From Dehalococcoidia bacterium (GTDB taxonomy: Bacteria; Chloroflexota; Dehalococcoidia; E44-bin15), in the NCBI GenBank assembly GCA_030667555.1, contig DAOUVR010000011.1, forward strand, positions 1 to 13,072: a stretch of DNA of 13,072 bases, written 5' to 3'. A program made the translations under genes and the position numbers. Below, piece after piece: positions 1 through 6,187 of this stretch. Below the pieces are notes generated by a model. It saw only the letters and a list, made by a program, of their open reading frames with translations. It searched no databases and was not told the DNA's origin. The number at the start of each line of letters is the position of its first letter. Positions within the stretch are counted from its first letter, which is position 1.

Positions 1-78
1 AGGCGCTTTCTCATCCTCTACTTTATCAAGCACCTCTACAGGGGCTTTCTCCTCCTCCGCTTCATCATGCACCTCTAT
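1..78 (-). repeat. Tandem 39-bp repeat encoding an acidic 13-residue unit in the S3 tail
   Basis: Positions 1-39 and 40-78 align without gaps at 32 of 39 bases. The unit is 13 codons long, so the frame is kept. On the protein level the copies read IEVHDEAEEEKAP and VEVLDKVEDEKAP. The array touches the window edge and may continue into further copies. A decayed partial third copy may precede it, since positions 79-90 resemble the start of the unit. Confidence 0.8.
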
Positions 79-771
79 AGATTCCTTCTCACCCCATGCC
101 ATAACGCCACCTGGTGGCATCTCTTCAATTGGTGGCATTTTAGTCTCAGGAATGATATCGCCCTTATAAATCCAAACCTTGACTCCACTTAGACCCAAGG
201 AGGTGTGCGCTTCAGCTACGGCGTAGTCGATGTCCGCACGCAACGTGTGCAGGGGCACCCTCCCCTGATGCAGCGTCTCCTTCCTAGAATACTCAGAGCC
301 GGTAAGCCTCCCCGAGCAGGTAACCTTTATCCCCTGAGCGCCACTTTCCATGGTCCGAGAGATCGCCTGCTTCATCGCACGCCGATGCGAAATGCGCCGC
401 TCCATCTGATGGGCAATGTTACTTGCCACCAGATAAGCATCAAGCTCAGGCTGCCTTATCTCCTGAATATTGAGCCTGATTCGCTTCCCGGTAATCCCCT
501 CCAAGAAGAGCCTCATTTCATCAACTCGCTGCCCTCCTCTGCCGATAACGATCCCTGGCCTCGCCGTATAGACGGTAACCGTCACCTGATTGGCCGCCCG
601 CTCGATCTCAACGCGAGATATATCAGCCTCAGCGTACTTCGATTCGATGGCTCCCCTGATCTTGAGGTCCTCCTGTAAAAGCTCAGTATAGCCCCTATCA
701 GCATACCACTTCGCCTGCCAATCCTTGGTCACTCCGAGTCTAAAACCTATTGGATGAACCTTCTGCCCCAC
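1..771 (-). CDS. rpsC: 30S ribosomal protein S3 (partial, C-terminus outside the window)
   Basis: S3 is a small-subunit protein at the mRNA entry site. Reading leftward from a GTG at 771, the protein begins MGQKVHPIGFRLGVTKDW, the classic S3 start. The KH-domain loop follows as IVIGRGGQRVDEMR, then the C-terminal S3 domain with SRTMESGAQGIKV and a segment ending GVKVWIYKGDIIPE near residue 208. All 257 visible codons are open and there is no stop before position 1, so the gene continues outside the window. GTG is chosen because an AGGAGGTG SD site lies just upstream, overlapping the end of rplV, whose TAA abuts this start. After the normal S3 core there are about 49 more residues, rich in Glu, Asp and Lys and partly repeated (see the repeat entry). 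A tail of this kind is optional in S3 proteins; its role is unknown to me. Confidence 0.96.
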   Translation of the reverse strand, partial: MGQKVHPIGFRLGVTKDWQAKWYADRGYTELLQEDLKIRGAIESKYAEADISRVEIERAANQVTVTVYTARPGIVIGRGGQRVDEMRLFLEGITGKRIRLNIQEIRQPELDAYLVASNIAHQMERRISHRRAMKQAISRTMESGAQGIKVTCSGRLTGSEYSRKETLHQGRVPLHTLRADIDYAVAEAHTSLGLSGVKVWIYKGDIIPETKMPPIEEMPPGGVMAWGEKESIEVHDEAEEEKAPVEVLDKVEDEKAP

Positions 772-1107
772 TTACACCTCCTCTCTAACCACAACGGTTA
801 TATGGCTGGAGCGCTTGAGAAGCGGTTTCACTCGCCCTCTAGGCCCCGCCCGGAACCTTTTCAATGTCCGCCCTTCGTCAACAAAGATGCCTACAATTCT
901 TAAATCCGCTGGCGTCATCTCATAATTGTTCTCCGCATTGGAGGCGGCAGATTTCACCGCCTTCGCTACAGTTCGAGCCGATGGAGAGGGCAAGAACATC
1001 AAAATGGTTAAAGCATCATCCACCTTCTTGCCCCGTACCACATCAACAATGGGACGTAATTTGCGGGGCGATATTCTAATATATTTTGCAGTAGCCCTTA
1101 CATCCAT
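772..1107 (-). CDS. rplV: 50S ribosomal protein L22
   Basis: L22 binds 23S rRNA and its extended beta-hairpin lines the peptide exit tunnel. The 111-residue product has the usual length. It opens MDVRATAKYIRISPRKLR, matching the family pattern of a conserved YIRISPRK near the start. The middle has SAASNAENNYEM and the C-terminal hairpin region ends KRSSHITVVVREE, typical of L22. The ATG is preceded by an AGGG at short distance. The stop TAA directly abuts the GTG start of rpsC, and the gap to rpsS upstream is 11 nt, so translation is probably coupled. Confidence 0.97.
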   Translation of the reverse strand: MDVRATAKYIRISPRKLRPIVDVVRGKKVDDALTILMFLPSPSARTVAKAVKSAASNAENNYEMTPADLRIVGIFVDEGRTLKRFRAGPRGRVKPLLKRSSHITVVVREEV

Positions 1108-1118
1108 AATGCCCTATT

Positions 1119-1415
1119 CTACTTCTTCTTCCTAATAATCCTGGTGACCTTCTCCGACTTAGCGGAATGCCCCCTGAAGGTTCTGGTGAAGGCGAATTCG
1201 CCCAGCTTGTGACCCACCATATTCTCGGTGAGAAATATCGGCACATGCCTCCTTCCATCGTGCACCCCGATGGTGTGACCGATCATATCGGGAACAATGG
1301 TTGAGGAGCGCGACCAGGTCTTGATCACTGCCTTCTCACCAGACTGGTTAAGCGCCTCCACTTTCTTTAAGAGCTTGGTATCAACAAATGGACCCTTCTT
1401 TGACGACCTGGACAT
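1119..1415 (-). CDS. rpsS: 30S ribosomal protein S19
   Basis: S19 sits in the head of the small subunit and contacts S13 and the A-site tRNA region. The 98-residue product is close to the standard length. It begins MSRSSKKGPFVDTKLLKK and contains the conserved core IKTWSRSSTIVPDMIGHTI and GHKLGEFAFTRTFRGH, both diagnostic of S19. It starts at an ATG 3 nt after the rplB stop codon, with an AGGAG SD site upstream of and inside the end of rplB. The C-terminus ends in a basic tail (RIIRKKK), as usual. Confidence 0.98.
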   Translation of the reverse strand: MSRSSKKGPFVDTKLLKKVEALNQSGEKAVIKTWSRSSTIVPDMIGHTIGVHDGRRHVPIFLTENMVGHKLGEFAFTRTFRGHSAKSEKVTRIIRKKK

Positions 1416-1418
1416 CGC

Positions 1419-2243
1419 TTACTTTCTCCTCTTCACAATCATGCTGCCGGTGACCTTGTTTCTGCGGGTACGATAGCCCAAGGCTGGCTTTCCCCAAGGG
1501 GTTTTGGGGCCAGGCAAGCCTATAGGAGAGCGGCCCTCACCACCACCATGGGGGTGGTCCCTAGGCGTCATCGCTGAGCCACGAACGGTGGGACGCCACC
1601 CCAGATGTCTTTTTCGCCCCGCTTTACCAAGCTTGATATGCCGATGATCAACATTTCCAACCTGCCCAATGGTAGCAAAGCACTCGATATGAATCCGCCT
1701 TATCTCACCAGAAGGCATCCTCACCAGGGCATAGCTGCCCTCCTTGGCCATCAACTGAGCGGAAGCGCCAGCGCTTCTCACCAGCTGCCCCCCTTTGCCA
1801 CGATGAAGCTCAATATTATGGATCGCCGTGCCCGTAGGCATCGCCCTTAGCGGCATGGCATTCCCCGCCTTTATCTCAGCATTGCTCCCCGTTATAATGT
1901 TATCCCCAACCTTAAGGCCAATTGGAGCCAGAATATAGCGTTTCTCCCCATCCGTGTAGTGTACGAGGGCTATCCTCGCCGAACGATTCGGGTCGTACTC
2001 GATAGCAGCCACCTCGCCGGGTATGCCCAGTTTGTCCCGCTTGAAGTCGATGATGCGATACATCCTCTTGGCACCGCCACCTCGATGGCGCACCGTGATG
2101 CGCCCCTGATTGCTTCTTCCCGCCTTCCTCTTAAGGGGCTTAAGAAGGGATTTCTCAGGCTCCTTCTTGGTGATCTCCTCGAAGGTAGAGCCAGTCATCC
2201 CTCTACGCCCCGGTGATGTCGGTTTATATACCTTTAGCGGCAA
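1419..2243 (-). CDS. rplB: 50S ribosomal protein L2
   Basis: L2 is a core large-subunit protein needed for subunit association and peptidyl transferase assembly. The 274-residue product has the expected length. It shows the N-terminal RNA-binding half with GRITVRHRGGGAKRMYR, the central LHRGKGGQLVRSAGASAQL, and the C-terminal DHPHGGGEGR motif containing the conserved histidine near the peptidyl transferase centre. A TTG start is chosen because it has a strong AAGGAGG SD site about 7 nt upstream, overlapping the rplW stop, and gives the normal N-terminus MPLKVYKPTSPGRR. No in-frame ATG would preserve that conserved N-terminus. Confidence 0.98.
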   Translation of the reverse strand: MPLKVYKPTSPGRRGMTGSTFEEITKKEPEKSLLKPLKRKAGRSNQGRITVRHRGGGAKRMYRIIDFKRDKLGIPGEVAAIEYDPNRSARIALVHYTDGEKRYILAPIGLKVGDNIITGSNAEIKAGNAMPLRAMPTGTAIHNIELHRGKGGQLVRSAGASAQLMAKEGSYALVRMPSGEIRRIHIECFATIGQVGNVDHRHIKLGKAGRKRHLGWRPTVRGSAMTPRDHPHGGGEGRSPIGLPGPKTPWGKPALGYRTRRNKVTGSMIVKRRK

Positions 2244-2254
2244 AAGGTTCCTCC

Positions 2255-2539
2255 TTATATTCCCCCAAAGAACTCGATCTTATGCCCTGGCTTGACGGTG
2301 ACCACCGCCTTCTTCCACGGGGATGTCTTCCCCCTCCTTCTACCTGGACCCCTCCACCTGGCAGGCATGGTCAACACATTCACCTTGTCCACCTCGACCT
2401 TGAAAGCCTGCTCCACAGCCTGCTTAATCTGCTGCTTATTGGCATCCAGCGACACCTCAAAGACATACTTGCCCCGCTCCTGAAGAGCTGTGCTCTTCTC
2501 GGTGATTACGGGACGGCGAAGTACCTCCAAGATCTCCAT
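2255..2539 (-). CDS. rplW: 50S ribosomal protein L23
   Basis: L23 lies at the exit of the peptide tunnel and docks trigger factor and the signal recognition particle. The 94-residue product fits the family length. It begins MEILEVLRRPVITEKS, where RPVITEKS is the conserved L23 signature, followed by KYVFEVSLDANKQQIKQAVE and a basic loop (RWRGPGRRRGKTSPWKKAVV). The ATG start has an AAGGA SD site overlapping the rplD stop, with a gap of 10 nt. The rplB SD site overlaps its stop codon. Confidence 0.97.
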   Translation of the reverse strand: MEILEVLRRPVITEKSTALQERGKYVFEVSLDANKQQIKQAVEQAFKVEVDKVNVLTMPARWRGPGRRRGKTSPWKKAVVTVKPGHKIEFFGGI

Positions 2540-2549
2540 TTTTCGTCCT

Positions 2550-3218
2550 TCACGCCACTACCGGCGTTCCCCCCATCTGCCTGGGCACCAACATCTCCTC
2601 CACCACTTTCACCGCAGCTACTGTAATCATCAATCTCCTATGGGAAAGAAGGTCGACGACATTCAGCATGCTGGCAGGCAAGGTTTTGGTTCGCCCAAGG
2701 TTGCGCGCCGATTTATATACATTGAGATCAGGTTCCGCGGTAACAATGAGAGCGGAGGAATCGACCCCCAAGTTCGCCAGAATGCGAGCCATCTCCTTGG
2801 TCTTGGGTTCCTCCAGAGCAAACTCATCTATCACGATCATCTCTTCATCAGCAACCTTCGCCGAGAGGATACACCTCAGGGCAAGGCGGCGCATCTTCTT
2901 AGGCATGGCCTGGCGAAAGCTCCTGGGGTGAGGCCCGAAAGCCACACCACCCCCTCTTAAAAGAGGCGCTCTCCTGCTCCCGCGCCTGGCAGAGCCAGTA
3001 CCCTTCTGGCGGAACATCTTCCTGCCTCCACCGGAAACCTGGCTCCTGGTCTTGCTGCCCACCGTCCCCTGACGGGCATTGGCCAGCTGCCTCACCATAG
3101 CCTGATGCACTACTGCCTGGCCTACAGGCACACCAAAAACCGCCTCGTTTAGCTCGATGTGGTCCACAACCTCTCCCTCTATGCTATGAACAGGAACCTG
3201 CACCATTTTTTTACCCAT
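2550..3218 (-). CDS. rplD: 50S ribosomal protein L4
   Basis: L4 binds 23S rRNA early in assembly; its loop reaches into the peptide exit tunnel and in some bacteria it also regulates the S10 operon. The 222-residue product contains the conserved tunnel-loop region with SGGGRKMFRQKGTGSARRGS and LRGGGVAFGPHPRSF, then the C-terminal half with SALIVTAEPDLNVYKSARNL. The ATG at 3218 overlaps the last 8 nt of the upstream ABC ATPase gene and has a GAGG rather close to it (about 4 nt). An alternative ATG at 3206 would give a protein starting MVQVPVHS, which resembles many L4 N-termini, but its SD is weak. L4 would normally follow L3 directly; here two ABC genes intervene. Confidence 0.96.
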   Translation of the reverse strand: MGKKMVQVPVHSIEGEVVDHIELNEAVFGVPVGQAVVHQAMVRQLANARQGTVGSKTRSQVSGGGRKMFRQKGTGSARRGSRRAPLLRGGGVAFGPHPRSFRQAMPKKMRRLALRCILSAKVADEEMIVIDEFALEEPKTKEMARILANLGVDSSALIVTAEPDLNVYKSARNLGRTKTLPASMLNVVDLLSHRRLMITVAAVKVVEEMLVPRQMGGTPVVA

Positions 3219-3993
3219 CAGCCTCTATAGGAATACGAGAGAGCCGACCATCTCTCAAATATAACGCCCTTTCGGCGCTGTCAGCAATGCGACGATCATG
3301 GGTTACGATAATAAAGGTTTTCCCTCGCTTCTTATTCAGCCAGTGCATGAGCTGGATTATTTCAGCGCCAGTTTTACTATCCAAGTTGCCTGTGGGCTCA
3401 TCGGCAAGGATGACACCAGGATTCAGTATCAGGGCGCGGGCTACGGCCACCCTCTGCTGCTCACCACCAGAGAGCTCCCCCGGCTTGTGATGCATGCGAC
3501 CCTTAAGGCCCATCATTTTTAAAAGCCTCTCCGCCCTTCTGTAGTACCTATCGCTACCCTTCACCGGTAAGACCGGCATGAGAACGTTTTGCAGCGCGCT
3601 GAGGGTAGGCACCAGATAGTAGCTCTGGAAGATAAAGCCGAGCTTGTTGCGCCTTATTTGGTAAAGCCGATTCTCTGGAACGCTGGAAGTTTCAACGCCG
3701 TCTAGGAAAACCCGCCCCGCAGTGGGGCGGTCGAGAGCGCCAAGCATATTGAGCAGGGTAGTCTTACCGCTTCCCGAAGGTCCTAGCACGGCAATAAATT
3801 CACCTTTCTTTACATTCAGATTCACAGCCTTGAGCGCAGATACCCTAGTTACGCCCTTGCCATAGATTTTGCTCACTTTTTGGGTAACAACGATGCTTCG
3901 CCGCCGTCGTTTTCTCGCCGCAAGACGCAACTGCGTCTCATCGACCTTGCTCTGCAGCTCGACAACGGCCTCCTGATTAGTTTCTTCTTCCAT
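3211..3993 (-). CDS. ABC transporter ATP-binding protein, MacB/LolD/FtsE type, inserted in the ribosomal operon
   Basis: This cytoplasmic ATPase should power the permease encoded just upstream. In 260 residues it shows Walker A GPSGSGKTT (71-79), the Q-loop FQS (Gln123), the ABC signature LSGGEQQR (174-181), Walker B VILADEPT (194-201), the D-loop GNLDS and the switch histidine in THD (His232). All catalytic positions are present, so it should be active. The pattern (LNMLGALDRPTAG, IFQSYYLVPTLSALQNV) is that of the MacB/LolD/FtsE subfamily, which pairs with four-helix permeases rather than importers. It has an N-terminal extension of about 34 charged residues ending in RKRRRR before the ABC fold. 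The ATG lies 10 nt after the permease stop with an AAAGGG SD site. Its TAA lies inside the start of rplD. The substrate is not readable. Confidence 0.93.
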   Translation of the reverse strand: MEEETNQEAVVELQSKVDETQLRLAARKRRRRSIVVTQKVSKIYGKGVTRVSALKAVNLNVKKGEFIAVLGPSGSGKTTLLNMLGALDRPTAGRVFLDGVETSSVPENRLYQIRRNKLGFIFQSYYLVPTLSALQNVLMPVLPVKGSDRYYRRAERLLKMMGLKGRMHHKPGELSGGEQQRVAVARALILNPGVILADEPTGNLDSKTGAEIIQLMHWLNKKRGKTFIIVTHDRRIADSAERALYLRDGRLSRIPIEADG

Positions 3994-4003
3994 GACCCTT
4001 TAC

Positions 4004-5236
4004 CTACAAAGCTCTCAGACTTTCTATAGGGCTCACCCTGGCAGCTCTCAATGCCGGATACAGTCCTCCCATCAGCCCCACAACTATACCAAAAACGCCT
4101 ATGATGATGACCAACCTCACGGTAATAATAGCGATCTCCGCACCCAGATACTGCTCTATGCCTTGCCCTGCACCGTATCCAATTGCCAAGCCACTCAGAG
4201 CTCCGATAAGGCCGATGGTTATCGATTGAAGCACCACCGAGCCGATTATGTTCATATTGGACCAACCCGATGCCTTGAGAATGCCAAACTCTTTCGTCCG
4301 TTCGATAACCGAGATAAGCATTACAATGAAGATGGATATTCCGCCGGCAATCGCCGCTACCAGGGAGATGACCCATAGAAAGCCTCGCATGATATTCAAG
4401 GATTCAGTGATATTCTCTAAGATGTCCTTGGCCAAGATGGTCTTGACCGGTACATCAACCTCACCCTCGGCATATTTGCCCTCTATGTCCAGCGCCACTG
4501 CCTCGACCTCATCAACGTCGTCCGCTGTCACAATGATAGTGCTAATCTGGTCGCTGGACAGCCCCGAAAGCTCCTGGGCGGTAGCAAGAGTCGTATATAT
4601 GTCCATATCGTAGGCCATATTCCCCGTCTCATAAACACCGACGATGGTCATCTCCACGCCCTCAGGAGGGGTATACATGTTGAACACAGTAAAGGTGGCG
4701 CTTTCTTCGTCGCTAATATCAGGCATTGTCTCACCTTCAGGCAACTCCTGTTCAGCATATTCCCAGAACATCATGCCCACGATTACCTCGTAGTCGTTTT
4801 CTATATTTCGACTTACGCCGTCGGGAACACTGTGGACGGTGGCCCCATCCATGTCAGCATCCCTGTCTAAATCGACTCCGCTGAGCGGCACGGCCCCCTC
4901 AAACATATAATCGCCAAACAGAGTCCCCCTGGTCGTCGCAGCAACTGATGGCGCAGCTGTCTTCACATGCTCTATATCCTGCTCTATTTCGTCAACATAC
5001 GAGAGCGGCAGCGGGCTGCCCTGACTAGCTCCACCCATCATCCTCGGTGGGGCATCTAAAGAGGTAACAATGATGCTCCCTCCCAGATCGTTCATCATCT
5101 GGCTCATCGTCTGATTCATGCCGTCGGAGATGCCGAGCAAAACCGTCATCAGGGCACAGCCCAGAGCCGTTCCCAGGATGGCGAAAAAGGCGATCCCTTT
5201 TCTCCTGAAAGCATTGCGGATGCTGAATCCAAACAC
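4004..5236 (-). CDS. ABC transporter permease, FtsX/MacB family, inserted in the ribosomal operon
   Basis: This is an integral membrane subunit of a type VII-like ABC system (MacB/LolC/FtsX superfamily). The 410 residues show the standard layout. A short cytoplasmic start is followed by a first membrane helix at about 14-36. A large extracytoplasmic domain follows (about 37-284), rich in Asp, Glu and Met, with MTIVGVYETG typical of MacB_PCD domains. Three helices come next, at about 285-310, 331-356 and 372-394. Between helices 2 and 3 lies ERTKEFGILKASG, the coupling segment expected to contact the ATPase, and the end is LYPALRAARVSPIESLRAL, a strong family signature. The start is GTG with an AAGGGG SD site overlapping the rplC stop, 11 nt away. 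No MacA-like adaptor is nearby, so efflux, lipoprotein handling or mechanotransmission are all possible. Confidence 0.93.
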   Translation of the reverse strand: MFGFSIRNAFRRKGIAFFAILGTALGCALMTVLLGISDGMNQTMSQMMNDLGGSIIVTSLDAPPRMMGGASQGSPLPLSYVDEIEQDIEHVKTAAPSVAATTRGTLFGDYMFEGAVPLSGVDLDRDADMDGATVHSVPDGVSRNIENDYEVIVGMMFWEYAEQELPEGETMPDISDEESATFTVFNMYTPPEGVEMTIVGVYETGNMAYDMDIYTTLATAQELSGLSSDQISTIIVTADDVDEVEAVALDIEGKYAEGEVDVPVKTILAKDILENITESLNIMRGFLWVISLVAAIAGGISIFIVMLISVIERTKEFGILKASGWSNMNIIGSVVLQSITIGLIGALSGLAIGYGAGQGIEQYLGAEIAIITVRLVIIIGVFGIVVGLMGGLYPALRAARVSPIESLRAL

Positions 5237-5247
5237 GCTCTTGCCCC

Positions 5248-5865
5248 TTAGCTAGTCGACTTCTTGATGATGACGAGCCCCATTCTCGCCCCGGGCACTG
5301 CCCCGTGAACAAGGAGCAGGTTTCGCTCCGCGTCAGCCTCAACCACCTTAAGGCGGCGCACCGTTACCCTTTCGTCTCCCATATGACCTGCCATCCGCTT
5401 TCCCTTGAAAACCCTCCCTGGAGTGGTAGTCGCCCCGATAGAGCCCGGGGCGCGATGGCGGTCGGACTGACCGTGGGTCTTGGGGCCACCGGCAAAGTGG
5501 TATCGCTTCACTACACCAGCAAAACCTTTACCTTTCGATATTCCAGTGACATCGACAAGATCGCCGGGCTCAAAGATGCTGGCATCCACCTTCTGCCCCA
5601 CCTCGATAGAGTCAATGTCCGATGCTTCAAATTCCCTGAGGTGCTTTAGCAACCCCACGTTCTTGAGGTGTCCCTTCTCAGGGAGGTTGAGGCGCTTGGC
5701 AGTGCCAAAGCCAAGCTGGACGGCATCATAGCCCCCCTTAGCAACCCGCTTAACCTGGGTTACAAAGCAGGGCCCCGCCTCAATGGCAGTAATCGCCTCG
5801 ACTCTGCCATTCTCCTGGAATATCTGAGTCATTCCAATCTTTCTTCCAATGATTCCCGAAATCAT
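5248..5865 (-). CDS. rplC: 50S ribosomal protein L3
   Basis: L3 is an early-assembling large-subunit protein whose loop reaches towards the peptidyl transferase centre. The 205-residue product begins MISGIIGRKIGMTQIFQENG, the normal L3 start. It contains VDVTGISKGKGFAGVVKRYHF, the signature region HRAPGSIGATTTPGRVFKGKRMAGHMG, and NLLLVHGAVPGARMGLVIIKK near the end, so it is complete. The glutamine that PrmB methylates in E. coli L3 lies in GQNQTP; here the matching stretch is GATTTP, so that residue is absent. The ATG has an AGGA SD site about 8 nt upstream, overlapping the end of rpsJ. What follows is not rplD but the ABC permease. Confidence 0.98.
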   Translation of the reverse strand: MISGIIGRKIGMTQIFQENGRVEAITAIEAGPCFVTQVKRVAKGGYDAVQLGFGTAKRLNLPEKGHLKNVGLLKHLREFEASDIDSIEVGQKVDASIFEPGDLVDVTGISKGKGFAGVVKRYHFAGGPKTHGQSDRHRAPGSIGATTTPGRVFKGKRMAGHMGDERVTVRRLKVVEADAERNLLLVHGAVPGARMGLVIIKKSTS

Positions 5866-5878
5866 ATAGCAAGCTATC

Positions 5879-6187
5879 CTACAATTTGATCTCTATATCT
5901 ACCCCTGCGGGCAGGTTTAGTCTGGTCAGAGCATCTATGGTCTTCGATGTGGGTTCCAAAATATCAATAAGACGCTTATGGGTGCGAATCTCAAACTGCT
6001 CCATCGAGTCCTTGTCTATATTGGGAGAGCGGATGACACAGAACTTCCTGATATGAGTGGGCAGGGGGACTGGCCCTGCTACCCTGGCGCCGGTCTGCTC
6101 CGCCGTTTCCACGATCTGCCCCGCCGACTCGTCTAATACCCGATGGTCATAGGCCTTCAGTTTGATGCGAATTCTCCGCTCGGGCAT
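5879..6187 (-). CDS. rpsJ: 30S ribosomal protein S10
   Basis: S10 belongs to the small-subunit head and doubles as NusE in transcription antitermination. The 102-residue product matches the family length. It contains RIRIKLKAYDHRVLDESA at the start, the conserved GPVPLPTHIRKFCVIRSP in the middle, and QFEIRTHKRLIDI, the S10 signature. The ATG abuts the TAG of fusA with no gap, and an AGGAGG SD site lies in the last codons of fusA, so the two are probably translationally coupled. No tuf gene separates it from fusA. Confidence 0.98.
   Translation of the reverse strand: MPERRIRIKLKAYDHRVLDESAGQIVETAEQTGARVAGPVPLPTHIRKFCVIRSPNIDKDSMEQFEIRTHKRLIDILEPTSKTIDALTRLNLPAGVDIEIKL

Noticed and set aside
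205..678. 157-codon open frame on the plus strand
   Set aside because: It lies wholly antisense to rpsC, which has clear homology; the translated product shows no recognisable domain. Other plus-strand frames opposite rplB, fusA, prmC and prfA were rejected for the same reason.
3873..4376. 167-codon minus-strand frame overlapping the permease and ATPase
   Set aside because: It is a shifted-frame shadow of the permease C-terminus and the ATPase N-terminus; the overlapping frames carry all the ABC motifs.
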